In this document: positions 59,755 through 64,000 of the stretch, one piece after another | How the letters are laid out: every line of letters begins with the position of its first letter | How positions within the stretch are numbered: position 1 is the first letter of the stretch | Source of the DNA: Pseudobutyrivibrio sp. ACV-2 | Lineage (GTDB): Bacteria; Bacillota; Clostridia; Lachnospirales; Lachnospiraceae | NCBI RefSeq assembly: GCF_900107545.1 | Contig: NZ_FNQZ01000006.1 | Span: 124,001 to 188,000, forward strand | Direction of reading: 5' to 3' | Length of the DNA stretch: 64,000 bases | Notes under the pieces: model-generated | Database searches by the model: none | Told to the model about the DNA's origin: nothing | What the model saw: the letters and a program-made list of their open reading frames with translations, nothing else | Program-made: the position numbers and the translations under genes

Positions 59755-60525
59755 ATGTTTAATAGACCAAGAATTATCCCAGTTCTCTTGATTGATGACA
59801 GAGACCTGATTAAAACAATAAATTTTAAAAAGCCAACCTATTTGGGCGACCCTGTAAATGCCTTGAAAATTTTTAATCGTAAGGGTATTGATGAGATGGC
59901 AGTACTTGATATATCTGCCAGTAAAAAGGGTATAGAACCAGATTTTGAGCTTCTTACAGATATGGCGTCAGAAGCATTTATGCCACTTTCCTATGGCGGC
60001 GGCATCAAGACTTTAGAACAGGTGAGAAAGCTTCTTGCAATCGGCTATGAAAAGGTTGTGCTTAACACAAGCCTTGTAGAAGATGAACAGCTTGTAAAGG
60101 ATGCAGTAGCACTGGCAGGCTCTCAGTCTGTTGTTGCATCTATCGATGCTAAGCTGGTAAAGGGTGAATATAAATGTGTTATTTGCGATGGCACAAAGGT
60201 TATCAATATGTCTCCTGTTGAGCTGGCAAAACATGCCGAAGCTCTTGGTGTGGGAGAAATATTCTTAAACAGCATCGATCGTGATGGAATGATGACAGGT
60301 TATGACACAAAGCTGATAAATGCTGTTGTAAATGCTGTCAACATACCTGTGACAGCATGCGGTGGCGCTGGTGGCATAGATGACCTTAAGGATGCACTCC
60401 AAAATGGTCATGCACATGCTGCAGCAGGCGGTAGTATGTTTGTTTACTATGGTCGCCTTAAGGCAGTCTTAATCACCGCACCTACAGAAGAAGAACTTAC
60501 AGAAGCTGGAATATACACAGAATAA
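59755..60525 (+). CDS. hisF: HisF-like cyclase subunit for sugar amidination (WbuZ type)
   Basis: A TIM barrel of 256 residues which channels ammonia from HisH. Start R-I-I-P-V-L-L-I-D-D-R-D; in true HisF the first strand is 'C-L-D-V-x-x-G-R-V-V-K-G', and this L-I-D-D-R-D-L-I-K-T variant is that of the WbuZ branch. S-I-D-A-K near residue 129 and S-I-D-R-D-G near 177 keep the two phosphate/Asp sites. Ribosome binding site AAGAGGT. It overlaps the next gene by one base. Confidence 0.9.
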   Translation: MFNRPRIIPVLLIDDRDLIKTINFKKPTYLGDPVNALKIFNRKGIDEMAVLDISASKKGIEPDFELLTDMASEAFMPLSYGGGIKTLEQVRKLLAIGYEKVVLNTSLVEDEQLVKDAVALAGSQSVVASIDAKLVKGEYKCVICDGTKVINMSPVELAKHAEALGVGEIFLNSIDRDGMMTGYDTKLINAVVNAVNIPVTACGGAGGIDDLKDALQNGHAHAAAGGSMFVYYGRLKAVLITAPTEEELTEAGIYTE

Positions 60526-61748
60526 TGAAAATACTTCTAATCGATGTAAACTGCAAATACAGCTCCACAGGCAAAATAGTCTACGACCTTTATCGACGTC
60601 TGAACGAAGACGGACATGAAGCTCGCGTAGCCTATGGTCGCGGAGATGTCATAGATGAACCGGGTATTTATAAGTTTGGTTTAGACTGGGAGACAAAAAA
60701 GCATGCTCTTTTAGCCCGTATTACAGGGAAAAATGGCTACTATTCACCTAAATCTACCGAAAACCTTATTCGATATATCAAAGAGTTTAAGCCGGATTTG
60801 ATTCATATACATGAGCTTCATGCATATTTTGTAAATCTAGGTGAATTGCTTGGGTTTCTAAAACAGGAGCAGATTCCTGTAGTATGGACATTTCACTGTG
60901 AATACATGTATACAGGTAAGTGTGGATTTGCCTATGAGTGCGAAGGGTACAAAAGTGGCTGTGGCAACTGCCCATATCTTAGAGAATACGTAAGCTCATT
61001 CATGATTGACAAAACTGCTCAGATGCTTGCTGACAAAAAGCAAAGCATGGAAGGTCTTAATTTAAAAGCAATAGTCACACCATCAAAATGGCTTGCAGAT
61101 AAGACAAGAGAAACATATTTGTATCAGAATAATATTCAGGTTATCCATAATGGAATTGACACTGATGGCATTTTTTATCCTAGAAAAAAGGACAATGCCC
61201 TTAGAGCAGAATACTGTATAAAACCTGAAGATAAGCTAATCCTTGCAGTGGCTCCAAACATAATGGATGTTCGCAAGGGTGGACAAATGGTACTTGATTT
61301 AGCAGAAACTATGCCAGATACACAGTTTGTGATGGTTGGAGCGGATGAAACAAAACGCCACAGTGCCAATGTCCAGCTGATTGCCCGTACCAAAAACCAG
61401 GATGAACTGGCCAGGTGGTATTCTGAGGCGGATTTGTTTATAATATGCTCTAAAGCAGAAAATTTCCCAACCACTTGTATCGAGGCATTGTGTTGCGGAA
61501 CACCGGTGGTAGGGCTAGATGAATGTGGCACGAAAGAAACTGCACCTGCACCTTTCGGGACTTTCGTAAAGGTAGACATTGCAGGGGATGCAGATGTGAA
61601 ATATGCCGCAACACTTGAAGCTTTAAAAAAGGCAACAGCAACTCAGATGAACAGAAATCTCACTTCAGATGAGATTAGAGGCTATGCTGTTGAACATTAC
61701 GATAATTCAGTAATGTATAAATCATACTTGGAGATATATAACACATGA
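60525..61748 (+). CDS. GT4 family glycosyltransferase
   Basis: A 407-residue GT-B enzyme with I-L-L-I-D-V-N-C-K-Y-S-S-T-G-K-I at the start, H-I-H-E-L-H-A-Y near residue 96, and a four-cysteine loop (C-G-F-A-Y-E-C...C-G-N-C) near residues 132-149, which could bind a metal and is often seen in WcaC/WcaL-like enzymes. Donor site E-N-F-P-T-T-C-I-E-A-L near 315. Start overlaps the stop of hisF (TAATG). Confidence 0.87.
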   Translation: MKILLIDVNCKYSSTGKIVYDLYRRLNEDGHEARVAYGRGDVIDEPGIYKFGLDWETKKHALLARITGKNGYYSPKSTENLIRYIKEFKPDLIHIHELHAYFVNLGELLGFLKQEQIPVVWTFHCEYMYTGKCGFAYECEGYKSGCGNCPYLREYVSSFMIDKTAQMLADKKQSMEGLNLKAIVTPSKWLADKTRETYLYQNNIQVIHNGIDTDGIFYPRKKDNALRAEYCIKPEDKLILAVAPNIMDVRKGGQMVLDLAETMPDTQFVMVGADETKRHSANVQLIARTKNQDELARWYSEADLFIICSKAENFPTTCIEALCCGTPVVGLDECGTKETAPAPFGTFVKVDIAGDADVKYAATLEALKKATATQMNRNLTSDEIRGYAVEHYDNSVMYKSYLEIYNT

Positions 61749-62902
61749 AAGTTTTACATATAGGTATGCCGTCCCATTTTACGGAGGGCATGCTATATCA
61801 GGAAAATGTTTTAATAGATATGAACATGAAGGATGGTCATGATACCACCATTATCACTGATGTCTATCATTATGAAGGAAGTGAGCTTGTGGAAGGCCCA
61901 GAGGAAGACAGAATCATGGCAAACGGTGCTAGACTTATCCGTTTGAAATATGACAGAATCCTTTGGAGTGATTTGTGGACAGAGAAAATCCAAAAGTGTC
62001 ACAAGCTAAAGAAATACTTAAATGAAATACAGCCAGATACAATTCTCTATCATGGAGTTTGTGGATACGAAATGATGGATGTGGCTGATTATTGTAAGCA
62101 TCATCCAGAGTGCCTGTTCTATATGGATAGCCACGAGGATTACACTAATTCTGCAATGACACCAGCCAGCAAGGCATTTTACCAGATTGTACATGGATAT
62201 TTCGTTCACAAGGCATTGCCTCAAGTGGACAAGGTGCTTTATCTGGGCGTTCAGATGCGTGACTGGCTTAAGGATATTTACGGTATCCCAGATGATAAAA
62301 TGGAGTTTATGGCCATCGGAGGAATCATTTATTCTCCAGAGCAGCAGCGTCAGGCTCGTCAGGAAATCATTAACAGATATGCCCTCCCAGGTGATGCTAT
62401 TATCATGGCTCATTCGGGAAAGCTTTCTGCAGGCAAGCGTACTGCAGAGCTTTTAGAGGCATTTTCAAAGGTTAATGATCCTCGTCTTGCAATGTTTGTG
62501 TTTGGCTCCATTCCATCAGAAATGGAAAGCGTTATTCGCCCGCTGTTAGAGGCTGATAGCAGAGTGCATTTTATGGGCTGGAAGGTTAATAAGGAGATCG
62601 AGCAATTCCTTGCCGGAGTTGATTTGTATTGCCAGCCAGGTGGACAGTCATCTACCTTTGAGACCGCCATGTGTTGCGGCTGTGCCAACATGACCTACCC
62701 ACACGAGACTTACAAGGATGCCACTTACAGTGATTGTAATGGAGAAAACTATTTCTTTGTAGAAACAGTGGATGACATGGTAAAGGTCTTTGAAAGAATC
62801 ACAGAGGAGCCAATGATTTTAGAGCAGACAAAGGCTAAATCATTTGCCTTCGCAAAACTCCAATTTGATTACGAAGTAATCGCAAGAAGGATATATAAAT
62901 AG
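61745..62902 (+). CDS. Glycosyltransferase, GT-B (GT4-like)
   Basis: A 385-residue protein. It starts V-L-H-I-G-M-P-S-H-F-T-E-G-M-L-Y-Q-E-N. The Y-M-D-S-H-E-D-Y motif is near residue 123; G-K-L-S-A-G-K-R-T-A-E-L near 223; and the donor end P-G-G-Q-S-S-T-F-E-T-A-M near 298. This end differs from the usual E-x7-E of GT4 but has the same layout. It overlaps the previous gene by 4 bp. Confidence 0.82.
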   Translation: MKVLHIGMPSHFTEGMLYQENVLIDMNMKDGHDTTIITDVYHYEGSELVEGPEEDRIMANGARLIRLKYDRILWSDLWTEKIQKCHKLKKYLNEIQPDTILYHGVCGYEMMDVADYCKHHPECLFYMDSHEDYTNSAMTPASKAFYQIVHGYFVHKALPQVDKVLYLGVQMRDWLKDIYGIPDDKMEFMAIGGIIYSPEQQRQARQEIINRYALPGDAIIMAHSGKLSAGKRTAELLEAFSKVNDPRLAMFVFGSIPSEMESVIRPLLEADSRVHFMGWKVNKEIEQFLAGVDLYCQPGGQSSTFETAMCCGCANMTYPHETYKDATYSDCNGENYFFVETVDDMVKVFERITEEPMILEQTKAKSFAFAKLQFDYEVIARRIYK

Positions 62903-62903
62903 C

Positions 62904-63866
62904 ATGAATAACAAAGAACTATTCAACAAATTTTGCGCCGACAACTACGTCTGCATTTATTCGCAGCCATGGTGGCTCGACGCCATTGTAGGCCCTGAGA
63001 ACTGGGATGTGTGGATCTATGAAAAGGGAGGCCGTATATGGGCAGCAATGCCATATTATCTTGAGGATAAAAATGGTGTAAAGCGTATCACCAAGCCACC
63101 ACTCACACAGACAAACGGTTTGGTGGTTAGCTATCCAAAGGATCCACAATCTTTAGCAAAACGCGCCAGCTACGAGGAAGAAATCTGCGATGCAGCTATA
63201 GAATTTATCGAAAGCATGGGGCTTGATATTTACGAGCAGCAATTCCAGTACAAATATCAAAACTTCCTTCCATTTTTCTGGCACAGATATAGCTGCATTC
63301 CTAGATATACTTATGTTATTGAGGATACCAGCGATATGGAAAAGGTTGACGCTGGAATCAGCAGTAAATATAAAAACATGATTCGAAAAGGCGAAAAGAA
63401 CGTTCATCATTTCGGAACAATCGATGCTGATACATTCTACACAGAGCACGAAAAGATTTTTGCCAGACAGAATCTTCCAGTTCCATTTACACGTGAACAA
63501 TGGATTCGTATATACGAAGCGGCTTATGCACATAACGCAGGTGAAGTATTTGCAGCACTTGGAGAAAATGACGAAGTATTATCCCTTAGCTTTTTAGTGT
63601 GGGATGATGAGAGCTTATATCTTGATGCAGGTGGTCCTGTTCCAGAGCATTCAAGACTTCAGACTTACGATGCATTAGTACACAAGTCAATCGAGAAAGC
63701 CCATGAAAAGGGCCTTAAATTCGACTTTGAAGGCAGTGTAGTAAAGCAAATCAACCACAGCTTCCGCGAATACGGTGGTCGCCCGGTAGAGTACTATCGC
63801 TTCCGCAAAGTATTCAACCCAGAAATCATACGTAAAGAAGCTGAGGAGGCTATTAATCACCTTTAA
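62904..63866 (+). CDS. GNAT/FemAB-like aminoacyl- or acyltransferase
   Basis: A 320-residue protein of the FemAB or Acetyltransf_6 double-GNAT type. N-terminal Q-P-W-W-L-D-A-I-V-G near residue 21, the central S-S-K-Y-K-N-M-I-R-K-G-E-K near residue 155 and the C-terminal F-D-F-E-G-S near residue 275 (the F-D-x-x-G-S pattern is common in the family). Relatives add amino acids to peptidoglycan or acyl groups to sugars; in this cluster, N-acylation of an amino sugar is as likely. Starts 2 bp after the previous gene. Confidence 0.78.
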   Translation: MNNKELFNKFCADNYVCIYSQPWWLDAIVGPENWDVWIYEKGGRIWAAMPYYLEDKNGVKRITKPPLTQTNGLVVSYPKDPQSLAKRASYEEEICDAAIEFIESMGLDIYEQQFQYKYQNFLPFFWHRYSCIPRYTYVIEDTSDMEKVDAGISSKYKNMIRKGEKNVHHFGTIDADTFYTEHEKIFARQNLPVPFTREQWIRIYEAAYAHNAGEVFAALGENDEVLSLSFLVWDDESLYLDAGGPVPEHSRLQTYDALVHKSIEKAHEKGLKFDFEGSVVKQINHSFREYGGRPVEYYRFRKVFNPEIIRKEAEEAINHL

Positions 63867-63950
63867 GCCTTCCCCTTGAGGGATGAGATAATGCTTTAGC
63901 GTTATCTGCCACCCCGGCGAGGGGGAAGGTGCCCGGAGGGCGGATGAGGT
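63867..63950. repeat. REP-like repeat, long composite copy
   Basis: Starts GCCTTCCCCTTGAGGGATGAG, then the GATAATGCTTTAGCGTTATC hairpin, CGGCGAGGGGGAAGG, and ends CGGATGAGGTG. It is the same subtype as the copy at 2411-2505. Confidence 0.8.
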
Positions 63951-63966
63951 GTTACTAGAGGTTACC

Positions 63967-64000
63967 ATGAACTTTAAGCAAAAAAATATTCTAATCATAA
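63967..64000 (+). CDS. Start of a further gene (partial)
   Basis: ATG at 63967 opens M-N-F-K-Q-K-N-I-L-I-I up to the window edge. A basic start followed by a hydrophobic strand fits another Rossmann or GT-B protein. Too short to identify, and the ribosome binding site (AGAGGT) is moderate. Confidence 0.4.
   Translation, partial: MNFKQKNILII

Noticed and set aside
59140-60525. True histidine biosynthesis genes hisH and hisF
   Set aside because: No other his genes; they follow a sugar amidotransferase, and HisF has the variant first strand of the sugar branch.
1-64000. CRISPR arrays, insertion sequences, prophage, tRNA or rRNA genes
   Set aside because: I found no direct-repeat array with spacers, no transposase or integrase frame and no recognisable tRNA or rRNA; repeats seen are REP-like or hairpins.

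Overview
The window looks like the chromosome of a motile, low-to-moderate GC Firmicute of the family Lachnospiraceae, most like Butyrivibrio or Pseudobutyrivibrio. The evidence is a flgL-fliW-csrA-flaG-fliD-fliS-fliC flagellar cluster with sigma-D-type promoters, a YvyF-type flagellar protein, the cdaA-cdaR-glmM trio typical of Firmicutes, strong AGGAGG ribosome binding sites and short C-rich REP-like repeats ending in GATGAGG. The genus is an inference from gene content; no rRNA lies in the window.

Layout. (1) 1-9 kb is late flagellar genes: the end of flgK, flgL, fliW, csrA, flaG, fliD, fliS, a chaperone-like gene, a large flagellin and an unknown small protein. The flagellin leader carries two hairpins with GGA in the loop, which suits FliW-CsrA control. 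(2) 9-14 kb has two glycosyltransferases likely to act on the flagellum and a FliD-like protein without the usual N-terminus. (3) 13.8-16.2 kb is a two-gene minus-strand unit: a glycosyltransferase and a substrate-binding lipoprotein. (4) 16-25 kb is housekeeping: comFC, yvyF, two membrane proteins, cdaA-cdaR-glmM, an HPr and leuA. (5) 24.7-35 kb starts a surface polysaccharide locus: rfbB, an anchored GH25 lysozyme, an initiating sugar transferase, glycosyltransferases and a Wzx flippase. (6) 35-64 kb mixes nonulosonic (legionaminic-type) acid genes (legB, legC, ptmE, an NeuD-type acyltransferase, legI, legF, a PIG-L deacetylase), an ACP/MaoC/SDR acyl module, a CotH-VTC-DUF4956 set, a Wzy-like protein, a second initiating transferase, an amidotransferase-HisH-HisF sugar amidination trio and more glycosyltransferases.

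How it fits together. The simplest reading is a cell that makes a legionaminic-type sugar, probably with a non-acetyl N-acyl and/or amidino group, and places it on flagellin and/or a lipid-linked surface glycan. The hydrolysing 2-epimerase (LegG/NeuC type) needed between LegH and LegI is not in the window.

The most unusual signal is not protein coding. Three long hairpins (49420-49511, 57695-57788, 59032-59121) lie directly upstream of legF, the amidotransferase gene and hisH. Each has a stem of about 33-36 bp whose central sequence differs completely between copies, yet all three present the same 21-nt loop with one substitution in one copy. Nearly all departures from perfect pairing are G-U wobbles on the plus strand, pointing to a conserved RNA structure. 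A fourth hairpin upstream of leuA (22816-22901) shares the basal stem and internal loop but has another apical loop. I do not recognise this element. Coding sequence next to several of these hairpins is also strikingly rich in A- and C-ending codons.
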